A stretch of DNA of 64,000 nt from Plantago major. Lineage: Eukaryota > Streptophyta > Magnoliopsida > Lamiales > Plantaginaceae. The notes under the pieces are model-generated. The model did not search any database, was not told the DNA's origin, and saw only the letters and a list, made by a program, of their open reading frames with translations. How positions within the stretch are numbered: the first letter of the stretch is position 1; every line of letters begins with the position of its first letter. Below are positions 43,430 through 51,450 of the stretch, piece after piece. A program made the position numbers and the translations under genes. The stretch is from positions 620,001 through 684,000 of the forward strand of contig JAIFAC010000007.1 of NCBI GenBank assembly GCA_026545765.1, written 5' to 3'.

Positions 43430-43786
43430 ATGTCCGAGTTCTCTCCCATCTTCCTCTATCTTGTAATTAGTTTGTTGTTGTCTTTGGTACTACTTGGTCT
43501 TCCTTTTCTATTTTCTTCAACCAGTTCCACTTACCCAGAAAAGTTATCCGCCTATGAATGTGGCTTTGATCCTTTTGGTGATGCTCGGAGTCGATTTGAT
43601 ATTCGCTTTTACCTTGTTGCTATTCTGTTTATTATTTTTGATCTCGAAGTAACTTTCTTCTTCCCCTGGGCAGTCTCTCTAAATAAGATAGACTTATTCG
43701 GGTTCTGGTCTATGATGGTCTTTCTATGGATTCTTACGATTGGCTTTGTATACGAATGGAGGCGTGGTGCCTTAGATTGGGAATAG
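43430..43786 (+). CDS. nad3: NADH dehydrogenase subunit 3 (complex I)
   Basis: Encodes an intact 118-residue ND3, a small membrane subunit of the proton-pumping arm of respiratory complex I in the inner mitochondrial membrane. Three hydrophobic segments are visible at about residues 6-28, 58-82 and 87-109. The conserved matrix loop YECGFDP (residues 42-48), with the family's conserved cysteine at 44, is present, as are the [11 protein letters not shown] and [11 protein letters not shown] blocks. The length is that of plant ND3. The start is the first ATG, giving MSEF as in plant homologues; the stop is TAG. As I recall the plant genes, positions normally changed by C-to-U editing (for example GFDPF, LEVTF and the end RGALDWE) already carry the edited residue in the DNA. 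It lies 81 nt after a trnK-like gene and 144 nt before trnM on the same strand. rps12, its usual downstream partner in flowering plants, is missing. Identification is certain; the absence of editing is inferred. Confidence 0.98.
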   Translation: MSEFSPIFLYLVISLLLSLVLLGLPFLFSSTSSTYPEKLSAYECGFDPFGDARSRFDIRFYLVAILFIIFDLEVTFFFPWAVSLNKIDLFGFWSMMVFLWILTIGFVYEWRRGALDWE

Positions 43787-43804
43787 TGGCTAATATTCCA
43801 GCCA
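43787..43804 (+). other. Small stem-loop directly after the nad3 stop
   Basis: TGGCT (43,787-43,791) pairs with AGCCA (43,800-43,804) around an 8-nt loop, starting at the first base after the nad3 stop codon. A stem at this place could mark or protect the mRNA 3' end, but it is only 5 bp long and could be chance. Confidence 0.3.
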
Positions 43805-43930
43805 ATCACAAAACAAACAAGATGCAGTTCATTATCTTAGATATCTAGTAAGTATAGTAGAAACATTGAGCCAAGTAAGTAAGGGTGAAGTATAGCTTTG
43901 TATTGTCTCCATAGCTCGAAATAGTTCGTA

Positions 43931-44003
43931 GCTTACTTAACTCAGTGGTTAGAGTATTGCTCTCATAAGGCAGAAGTCATCAGTTCAAATCTGATAGTAG
44001 GTA
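43931..44003 (+). tRNA. trnM-CAU: tRNA-Met(CAU), elongator type resembling the chloroplast gene
   Basis: This 73-nt sequence folds into a full cloverleaf. The acceptor is GCTTACT/AGTAGGT (two G-U pairs), the D-stem ACTC/GAGT, the anticodon loop CTCATAA reading CAU, and the T-arm ATCAG-TTCAAAT-CTGAT. The body CTTAACTCAGTGGTTAGAGT and the ..CATC.GTTCAAATC.. T-arm resemble chloroplast elongator trnM, which many flowering-plant mitochondria acquired. It lies 144 nt after nad3 on the same strand and converges with trnI(CAU). The assignment to Met rather than Ile rests on this resemblance. Confidence 0.9.
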
Positions 44004-44054
44004 AGAAAGAATGTATTGCAGTGTAGTAACTCGACTGTGTATTCCTTCAAAGAA

Positions 44055-44127
44055 TGGGCCTAGTAAGACTCGAACTTACAATGCTACCGTTATGAGCGGC
44101 ATGTTTCACCAATTAAACTATAAGCCC
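44055..44127 (-). tRNA. trnI-CAU: tRNA with CAU anticodon, native mitochondrial trnI(CAU) type
   Basis: This 73-nt cloverleaf has acceptor GGGCTTA/TAGGCCC (one U-G pair), D-stem GTTT/AAAC, anticodon stem TGCCG/CGGTA, loop CTCATAA, and T-arm GTAAG-TTCGAGT-CTTAC with discriminator A. The body TATAGTTTAATTGGT and CGCTCATAACGGT match plant mitochondrial trnI(CAU), whose C34 is normally converted to lysidine so that it reads AUA. It is last in the - strand series trnP, trnW, trnI. Some annotations call the same type of gene trnM; a different CAU tRNA (trnM) lies 51 bp away on the opposite strand. Confidence 0.9.
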
Positions 44128-44164
44128 GGACAGTTAGTTGCTCATTACTAGTATTTTTTGACAA

Positions 44165-44238
44165 CACGCTCTGTAAGATTTGAACTCACGACATCAGGTT
44201 TTGGAGACCTACGTTCTACCTAACTGAACTAAGAGCAC
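44165..44238 (-). tRNA. trnW-CCA: tRNA-Trp(CCA)
   Basis: This 74-nt cloverleaf has acceptor GTGCTCT/AGAGCGT with two G-U pairs, D-stem GTTC/GAAC, anticodon loop CTCCAAA reading CCA, and T-arm GTGAG-TTCAAAT-CTTAC with discriminator G. It closely matches plant trnW(CCA). A 26-nt gap separates it from trnP upstream on the same strand; the trnP-trnW pairing is common in plant organelle genomes and suggests joint transcription. Confidence 0.95.
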
Positions 44239-44263
44239 CGAGACTAGAGTATATTATTTCGTC

Positions 44264-44338
44264 TCGAGGTGGCAGGATTCGAACCTACGGCCTTCTGTAC
44301 CCAAAACAGAAACGCTGACCAAACTGCGCTACACCTCG
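44264..44338 (-). tRNA. trnP-UGG: tRNA-Pro(UGG)
   Basis: This 75-nt cloverleaf has a perfect acceptor CGAGGTG/CACCTCG, D-stem GCGC/GCGT, anticodon stem TCTGT/ACAGA with loop TTTGGGT reading UGG, and T-arm GTAGG-TTCGAAT-CCTGC with discriminator A. It matches plant mitochondrial trnP(UGG). It is the first gene of the - strand tRNA series. A 70-aa frame read from the other strand (starting MAGFEPTAF) is the usual shadow of such a tRNA and is not a gene. Confidence 0.96.
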
Positions 44339-44683
44339 CTTCTTTCTTCCGAAACGATCAATTACTTAGCAAGAACAACTTCTATGACTCTTTTCTTCTA
44401 TATATTTTTCTATTTTCTATCTGTGTCACATGTGTCATATTATGTAGGACTTCCCTCGAATTGAGTTTAAATTGTACTTAGTTTAGAAAGCACGGAGCAA
44501 ATACATGAACTGAAAAGACAATATCAGATTCACGATTCACAACGCAGTTACATAATTGGATCAACTTCAAAATCTAATTCAACTAACTCAATAGCTCTAT
44601 ATACATAACATATTTGAATACTTTAGAGCATCCAAATTTATAGATCTACTTAATAACCCTAACCCTACGAAAAAAATCCATCC

Positions 44684-44703
44684 AAGCATAAAAAAGCATA
44701 AAA
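44684..44703. repeat. Tandem duplication, 2 x 10 bp AAGCATAAAA
   Basis: Two exact adjacent copies, about 350 bp right of trnP. Confidence 0.9.
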
Positions 44704-45906
44704 ACCCAATACTAAAAAAGAGAAAAGAAATTTGAATACTGAAGAACCAGTTCGAATCGAAGAATAGCTCACACCAGAAGCGGAAGTTCTCGATATAAAT
44801 TAAGAAAGGCTCCTTTTTATGTTTTGTAATGCAAATTATCAATATAAAGAACTAAGTCTTAGCTATCCGATTCTCTCCTCTCGAACAAGTGCACAACAAC
44901 TACATACATGTATTATTTATTACTCTAATTACTTTTTTATTAGATCTATAAGAAAAGGTCTGTAAAAAGGAAACATTTCATACCGAGTAGTGGATTAAAT
45001 CTCTAATATTTTTGTAATTTATCTCTTTGTTTTTGTGGTCGTCAGTAAAGTAAAGTATAGCTTATATTCTTTATTTGTTGCACTACATCTTATTTTGGTT
45101 GGATGGAAGATAAAAAAAGTATTAGGGTAGGGTATAGAAAAGAAAAATGTGTTCTTTCTTCATGAATTTGGATAATGAATACGTATGTGGAGGCCATCAT
45201 TTACCACTTCTATTTCTGCTGAGATTTGAAATATATTATTTCATTTTGCATCTAGTTATAGTATAGTACCAATATTGTCACGACTCTTTTTTTTCAACCG
45301 TTTTTATTTAAATTTTATATATAGACAATCACTAACTGAGATTATGTTTTTGAATGAAAATAATGGGTTAGGAATAGAAATTCTCTTCCTACTTTACTTC
45401 TTTAAATTCTTTAAAAAGATGTTTAGTAGCTATACTTACCAGGAGGTTGTACTATTTGATTTCCTGGAATTATATTATGTACGCTGCAGATCCACATTAG
45501 TTTTCTATTTACTAGACTAGCTGGCACACCGCAAGATATAGCAAGTAATTCTCTCTATCCAGAAAGGATCCACCCGGTTCAACTATAAGAGAGATACGAA
45601 GATATAATATGTATGTATAATATGGTAGTATAAAAGTATTGAAAATGAGACTTTTTCCTTTAATAATTTAATAAGCTTCTTTTTTTTTATAAACCAGAAT
45701 ATCTAATTTACGAATTGCACCTGACAAGAAATTATTGAGAACAACTATCTAAGATTTATACTCTGCTTAAGTGATTTCCTTATGCTATTTCTCCCCTTTG
45801 TCCTTATAGTTAGAGAATGAGAAGAGAATACATTATCTATGGACTATGGAAATACCTTTTGAGTTAATGAGTTAAGATGCAAAATAAAAGTTTATTGAAA
45901 ATACAT

Positions 45907-45926
45907 ACTATATATTACTATATATT
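45907..45926. repeat. Tandem duplication, 2 x 10 bp ACTATATATT
   Basis: Two exact adjacent copies in spacer. Confidence 0.9.
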
Positions 45927-46638
45927 ATTGCGCTTCATAGAAAAGAGTCTTAATAAAAAATAAAAAAATCTAAAGTAAAGAGAAAGTTCTTAAAAAAGAA
46001 TAGAAAGTAGAGAGTAATAAATAAAGGACTAGGCGGCGTACTAAGACAAATCATTATACATACTCGTAAATACTTGAGGACCATGCCATGCCCGTTATTA
46101 AGGGTTAGTAAAAAGTATATCCTGGGATGGTTCCTGTTTAAAAATAAATCCTCAAAGCAAAGGGTAATAGTTTTCCTCGCGGTGCCTCTATTTTATTTCT
46201 ATTTTTTTCCTTGTGTGTGGTGCGAAGTCATCTGGACATGAATATTTTTCTTCAAAATGCCCTTTTCTCACCAATAGTTACAGATACGGATATGTTGTAG
46301 TAACTCATGATCCATTTCAGACTTATTCCGAAATCGCCGGACAAGATTTCTGTTTTGAATTCTTACTTAATTATAATTATGCTGTTAATTCCATCGTCAT
46401 ATTTTCATCTTAACGTGTTGCACCCAAGAACAATATATATACAAATTTCTACAAATTTCCTGGATCAGAAAAGACAAACCTATAAATAAAATGCTATGTT
46501 TTCATAAATATAAAATCTCTTTTCTCCTTTTAAACGATTCTTTTATATTTCTCATTCAAAGTTCAACCTGACTATGGTTACTTTTTTTTACATATAGATA
46601 GCTTAGTTAGGAATTCTAATTCTTCTATCTCTTTCCGA

Positions 46639-46690
46639 GCTCCCTTAACTTAATAGGTCAAAGTACTGCTTTGTAAAGAAGAGTTCCGTA
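46639..46690 (+). pseudogene. Possible decayed tRNA 5' half, anticodon UGU if real
   Basis: The stretch has a tRNA-like start: seven bases GCTCCCT, then TA, a D-stem ACTT/AAGT closing a 9-nt loop that contains GG, then CTGCTTTGTAAAG, whose loop would read UGU (threonine). The 3' side of the anticodon stem does not pair properly, and no T-arm or matching acceptor strand follows. It may be a remnant of a trnT-like gene or chance. Confidence 0.25.
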
Positions 46691-49600
46691 ATAAATACTA
46701 TTCGCTGCGATGATTGTGTCTATTATTTACTTACTTACTTATAACTTATAAGCGTCCTTCATTGTTAACCGAAGGGTAAATTGGGGCGAACTTGAGAAAA
46801 GTAAGGGTTGGTTGTCTTGCTCTAAAACTTTAAAGCAAAATGCAAGATAGCTACCGACCTGTACTGCACGTATATTTACGTATATTTTTTACTTACCTCT
46901 CTACTAAATATCTATTTTACTAGTACAATTATGTGATTTCTTATCAACTTGTTTCGAAGTTTATTTATACCTGTTAGTGTTAGATTAGTTTTATGCCTCT
47001 TTTACATATTACGTATTTTACAACAAATAAAGACTTCATTTGGATTTGGTGGATTATAGAAGAGAAAAATCCATTGTCGTTAGGGAGAAATTGGAAACGT
47101 AGTAGCCCTTACGTTATACTTGTGTTTTGTTTAGACGCGTATGTAAGTAAAAACTGCTTTCCTTTTATTGGTACAACGATGTCTGTTTAATAAATAATCC
47201 ATAAGAATATTATTATGGTTATATGGATTATTTAGAACTAAAATAGTGTAAATAGCGTAATGCGTGCGTGGAACAATTTTGAAAATGTTTGCTTATTAAA
47301 GACCAAAACCTCTTCTTAGTCTAAAATAAATAAGAATATAAAGAGAAAAAGTACTGCTCAAAACGAAGACGTCTCATATCTTAGGCCAACAAGATTAAAT
47401 TCTTATACTTAGTCTTAAAGTAAATCCTTCATAAGTTCATGTACAATTATAAAAGTTCTCTATATAGTAGAATACTTATGAAAGGAGTTCTTGGTGTAAA
47501 AGATTATTATGTATACAAACAAATTAAAGGCTTAGGGTGGAAATTAAACTAAGTAAAGTTCTTAAATATCACAAATAACATCTATAAATAAGGAGTATTC
47601 TATAAAATACCATATATATCCTATAATAAGTTCTAAGGGAAGTAGCATATCTCTAACTAAGTAATAGAATTAAGGGTAGCTCTCTCATCTAATTCTCTAG
47701 TAGTTGTGTTACATGTCACGTTTCTCTGTAGTTTTTTCTTTCTCTTCGTAGTACTAAATATTTATTGGGGTTTATAAGAATAATTAAATAGGTGCTGAGA
47801 AATACAAAATTATAGTAGTGTACGTTGTTAGCATCATGTCGAATAGGAATATACTTTGCTTAGATAAAGGGTGGAATACAAATACAAATATAAGTGAGAA
47901 CAAAAACATGGAGTGTACTGCTACTGCTTATTAATATCATTAAACATAGGTAAACATGGGTAGGTTTCTTCTGATTTAGATTACTTAGACCTCAGTGAAC
48001 ATTTCTAGATATTGGAGAGTATACTTTGTTGCGTACTAAACTTATTCTATTTTCCTTACACCCAATATAAAAAAAATATTACGTGTCTTTCCTCTTTGAG
48101 TTTTATATCTCTATTTATACTAATGAGTCTTTATGTCCAGTAACTGGTGTTCTTCCATCTTACGAATGAAATCACTTAACAAAGTACCTTCCTTTCCTAT
48201 TCTAATTAAATTCGAAGTGACAACAATGATATTATACTCTAACCCTTATTTAGTTCTTAATTAAGATACAAGACAAAATAACCTGGAAAAAATAACTAAT
48301 CTCAAGGGCAATGTATATAAGTTTTTTTGGCTAAGAAGGTACCCAAAAAAATACTTAAGGTGAGAAATGTACAAAGATTTAAATACACTTAGGTTAGAGT
48401 ATAATGGTAGAAATGAATGGTATACTTAGGCGCAAAACTGTATGTTGATGTGAAATAAGTTAGCAAGCAAAATAAGATAAGGGCGAACTCTTTACATTTT
48501 TATATGCGCGAAGAAACATGTTTGGGAGGAAATTCAATTTACGAGGATAAAACTACGCGATAAATTTCAAAAACTATGGAATAGAATCATTATTACTTAA
48601 CACTAAAGAGACGTCTTGTTTGGTGGATATTAATTATTGTTAGGAATTAATTTAGAGTCAAAAAGCGTAGAAGCAAGAAAAAAAAGAAAAGCTTTGTATT
48701 TGGTATAAGCATAAAAATGAGTCTAGTTGTAACAAAAATTAGATTCTACGCGTAACAGAAAATAAAGTACAAAGTAACTTAGATATAATAGATTATTAGC
48801 GAAAGAGCTGTATTGTACATCTTTTCCTTTTTTTGGTTGTTTACTTTACCCAATCTGGTTACATTATTTTCTATCCTTGGATTTGCAGTCGACTCTGTTC
48901 TGTAGAGAAATAAGGGTTAACACTTATTACTGCGTATCGTATATAGTAAGGAAACACGGTGTCTACAATTTAGATAAGAAAGTGTTTTATATCTGTTATC
49001 TGTAGTATAAGGACATTCTTTTGGGGCTTAGGTTGTATTGTACTGTAGGGTTCTCCTTCTTTGGATTCTAACGATTCGGGAACGGAATAATAAATGTTTT
49101 AGACTTTGCAACATTTACCATCAGTATGGACTTCCAACTCAGCCACTCTCACTCTCTTTTGGTTTGTATAAGGGACCTTTGTGACATAATTTAAGATCTC
49201 TTCTATAGTCTATAGTATAGTTTGACAAATAAACTTACGTAAGAAATAAAATATTCCAACACAAGTAGATAGGATAAATGTAAATAAGATTGAATTGATA
49301 ACAACATTCTTATATCTCTTACTCGATACGGAAATTGCATAAATGGATTAAACTCGCACAGGCCTAATTTACCTGTTGAAAGAATTATGACGAGGAAAAG
49401 AAAGGTATGGTATTGATGAACAAAATTGGTAAGTTTTCGGTATGTATCTCTACTTGATAGCGGAAAATCGACATGGAAAGAACATAGAATATCGGACATG
49501 CATGTAGAGAATAAATAATATAAGCAGAGACAAAAAAAAGATTATGTATTATGTTTAGTTAGCGTCTTTTAAATGATAAACCCTTCTAATTTTATAGAAA

Positions 49601-50294
49601 ACATCATAAGCTCATAACAAACAAATTATATAAAGTACATTCGAAGTGTGCATTTTCTTGCTTGATTAATTAAGTACACCACTAATATAAATATATAAAT
49701 ATATATCCCCTCGCGGACAGATGATTTTAACTTTAGGAAAATGTGTTTAGCTCGATTAGAATTATAGAATGAAAAAAAAAGTAAACGAAATTGTAAAAAT
49801 ATGGCGTAACCGTAGACTAATCTTTGGAATTGGGATTTCTTCTCTTTGAATGAACTCGTACTACATATACATTTCACTTTGGTCTTTAATCAGCTTTTGG
49901 CACCTATTCAATCAAGTACCACGCGTAGGTTGCTTGTATCCCAAAAAGACCTCTCATTAGGATGCGTTATCTCCCTTTACGGTGCGAGCAATGGAGGGCC
50001 ACTACCATTTCATGTTTACTTGTTACATGCAATGATAGCAGAAGGTGGCACTCTCTTACTCGAGAACATTAGGCTGTCTAGACCATTGGGTGAAGGAGAA
50101 GGGAAGAAGGCATGACTGATGGTCTAAGGTGTTGAGCAATAAGCAGCAGATCTGTGTCCTGGGCTAGGCGAGAGGAGAGGAAACCTAGGGGTAAGATAGC
50201 AGAGCCGGTGTGCAGGCTATTGTGATGCTAGTAGAGAAGACAGCGAAGGCAGAAGAGCAAGCGTTGACTAGTGAGGATAGATGGAGGCAAAAGC

Positions 50295-50550
50295 TCGGTA
50301 CCCTATCTCTCTAGACTAGACTAAAGCAGGTAGACTATCTAGAATTCATTTCGGCTCGGTCCCCTAATCCCCAAAGCCTTATCCTGGTTTGGTCCCTATA
50401 TAGACTCTCTCTTTTCTAGACTATCCTTACTCCACTCAAAATGGCAGGATCCCCTAATCTCCATTAGGTCATATTGGAATGGCTGGGTACCCTATCTCTC
50501 TAGCCCGTGTAGAACTCATTTCCTTACTCATTTCGGCAGAGTCCCCTACC
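50295..50550. repeat. Direct repeat family with GGTACCCTATCTCTCTAG and GTCCCCTA boxes
   Basis: An 18-bp sequence is repeated exactly at 50,297-50,314 and 50,486-50,503. Each copy is followed by CATTTCGGC, three bases, then GTCCCCTA (50,347-50,366 and 50,529-50,548), so a module of about 65-70 bp occurs twice. A related box GGATCCCCTAATCTCC lies between them near 50,445. The copies have diverged between the conserved boxes. Confidence 0.8.
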
Positions 50551-50670
50551 TATCTCTCTCATTTCCTAAGACTGGATCTCTCTGAAAGAAGAAAGACCAA
50601 ACCTTACTGCACTATCTTGGACTGGCTTTTGCGCTATGTTCTGTTCTCTCTTCTTGGCCATCACCCCATT

Positions 50671-50740
50671 GGTTGACAAAGATCAACCAAGTTTGTTTCC
50701 CGCGATTGAAAATCAATCGTAACTAAGGACTTTGGTTGAT
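50671..50740. repeat. Nested inverted repeats beside the hairpin element
   Basis: ATCAACCAA (50,682-50,690) pairs with TTGGTTGAT (50,732-50,740), enclosing the hairpin at 50,703-50,719. The left arm can instead pair with GGTTGA at 50,671-50,676 (GGTTGA-CAAAGA-TCAACC). Two mutually exclusive folds are therefore possible in the transcript. Confidence 0.7.
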
Positions 50741-50804
50741 TTTGCTTTTTTCAGACTTCGAGCTTTCGTTTCCCCCGCAATCTTTAGATTGTAACTAAGA
50801 GTAG
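50691..50804. repeat. Two related hairpin elements, about 70 bp apart
   Basis: Copy 1 (50,691-50,730) and copy 2 (50,761-50,804) share the frame TTT.GTTTCCC.CG - hairpin - GTAACTAAG. The hairpin stems differ in sequence but both pair: CGATTGA/TCAATCG (50,703-50,709 with 50,713-50,719) in copy 1, and CAATCT/AGATTG (50,778-50,783 with 50,786-50,791) in copy 2. Conserved flanks with changed but still paired stems suggest a structural element. Confidence 0.7.
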
Positions 50805-50849
50805 TCAGAGAAACTGAAAGTCTGTGGTGATTTAGTACCCGGCCAGGAT

Positions 50850-50984
50850 TTCACTCGCCTCTGTCTCACTCAAGTCTACTAGTTTAGAAAGCATTCCGCC
50901 ACTTTTTGGCGACTTTCTCATTTTACACGAGAAACAGTCTATGTACGCTTTACTTACGCCCGAAGAACACTTGCTCCCTATGTC

Positions 50985-51020
<36 letters not shown>

Positions 51021-51450
51021 CTTCTTCGATTCTTGTCATGATGTCACATTCGCTGAAAGAGGAGCGAAATGGCCCTTCATCGATTAATGTAGGCAACTTC
51101 TTCACTCACGCAATATTGCTGGATCTTAGCCCATTGTCCAAGATTCCCCACTGCTGCCTCCCGTAAAAGTCCAGGCCCTATCTTAATCCCGGTGTGGCTA
51201 ATCAAAGAGCAAAGCATCGTCGGCTTGGTCATACCTGCTCTAACAACCTACCTAAGGCTAACAGCGCTTTCTTAGATAGACTTAGGGATCTATCCCGAAC
51301 TGGTAAGTGGATTCCTACGTATTAGGCACCCGTTTGCTACTTAGTTTCACTTAGTCTCTTAGCTTAGAAACTTGATTGATTGAGAATGGTTGCTGCATGT
51401 GTTAGGCATCTATCTAGCCTTTCTTTCCGGATAAAGCTCTCTTTGTTGAG
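50850..51450 (-). rRNA. rrn18: Small-subunit rRNA, 5' domain only (rrn18 partial)
   Basis: This is the decoding-subunit rRNA of the mitochondrial ribosome, here only its first part. On the - strand the order of universal landmarks is correct: the 5' helix and ..CCTAACACATGCA (about 51,400), GCAAACGGGTG..TAATACGT (about 51,320-51,350), the helix near E. coli 340 with GGGAGGCAGCAGTGGGGAAT (about 51,143-51,163), CAGCAATATTGCGTGAGTG, and the 530 loop with GTGCCAGCAGCCGCGGTAA (50,985-51,003). It continues through GTCGCCAAAAAGTGGCGGAAT to GAGTGAGACAGAGG, then similarity to rrn18 stops near E. coli 660-690. The matched part is about 600 nt against about 690 in E. coli. Wording such as CGAAGAAGAAGCCCCGG fits seed-plant rrn18, but the sequence is divergent and the block near E. 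coli 550-575 is altered. The rest of the gene is not adjacent on either strand. It may be an intron-split exon, a fragmented rRNA gene or a decaying copy. The 5' end is approximate, placed about 10 nt before AGAGCTTTATCC. Confidence 0.85.

Larger units (their letters stand above)
44339..49845. other. AT-rich spacer between the two gene islands
   Basis: Apart from the possible tRNA remnant near 46.64 kb I see no gene. Open frames of 60-98 codons (for example 45,275-45,520 + and 49,203-49,499 -) have no known motifs and no GC rise. Two short tandem duplications lie at 44,684-44,703 and 45,907-45,926. Confidence 0.65.
49846..50845. other. GC-richer block of unknown origin next to rrn18
   Basis: This is about 1 kb with clearly higher GC than the surrounding spacer, continuous with the rrn18 5' domain. 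It holds an open frame of 89 codons on the + strand (49,846-50,115) that opens with TTG rather than ATG and resembles nothing I know, a family of direct repeats around 50,295-50,550, and two hairpin elements at 50,691-50,804. If rrn18 is transcribed leftwards this would be its downstream flank or an intron. I see no reverse transcriptase or LAGLIDADG frame, and no clear group II boundary (GTGYG) at the point where rrn18 similarity ends. Confidence 0.6.

Noticed and set aside
43609-43809. 66-codon frame on the - strand
   Set aside because: It lies antisense within nad3 and has no motif of its own.
44269-44481. Open frame of 70 codons starting MAGFEPTAF
   Set aside because: It is read through the opposite strand of trnP; MAGFEPT is the standard false translation of a reversed tRNA T-arm.
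50906-51166. 86-codon frame on the + strand
   Set aside because: It is the antisense shadow of the conserved rrn18 sequence.
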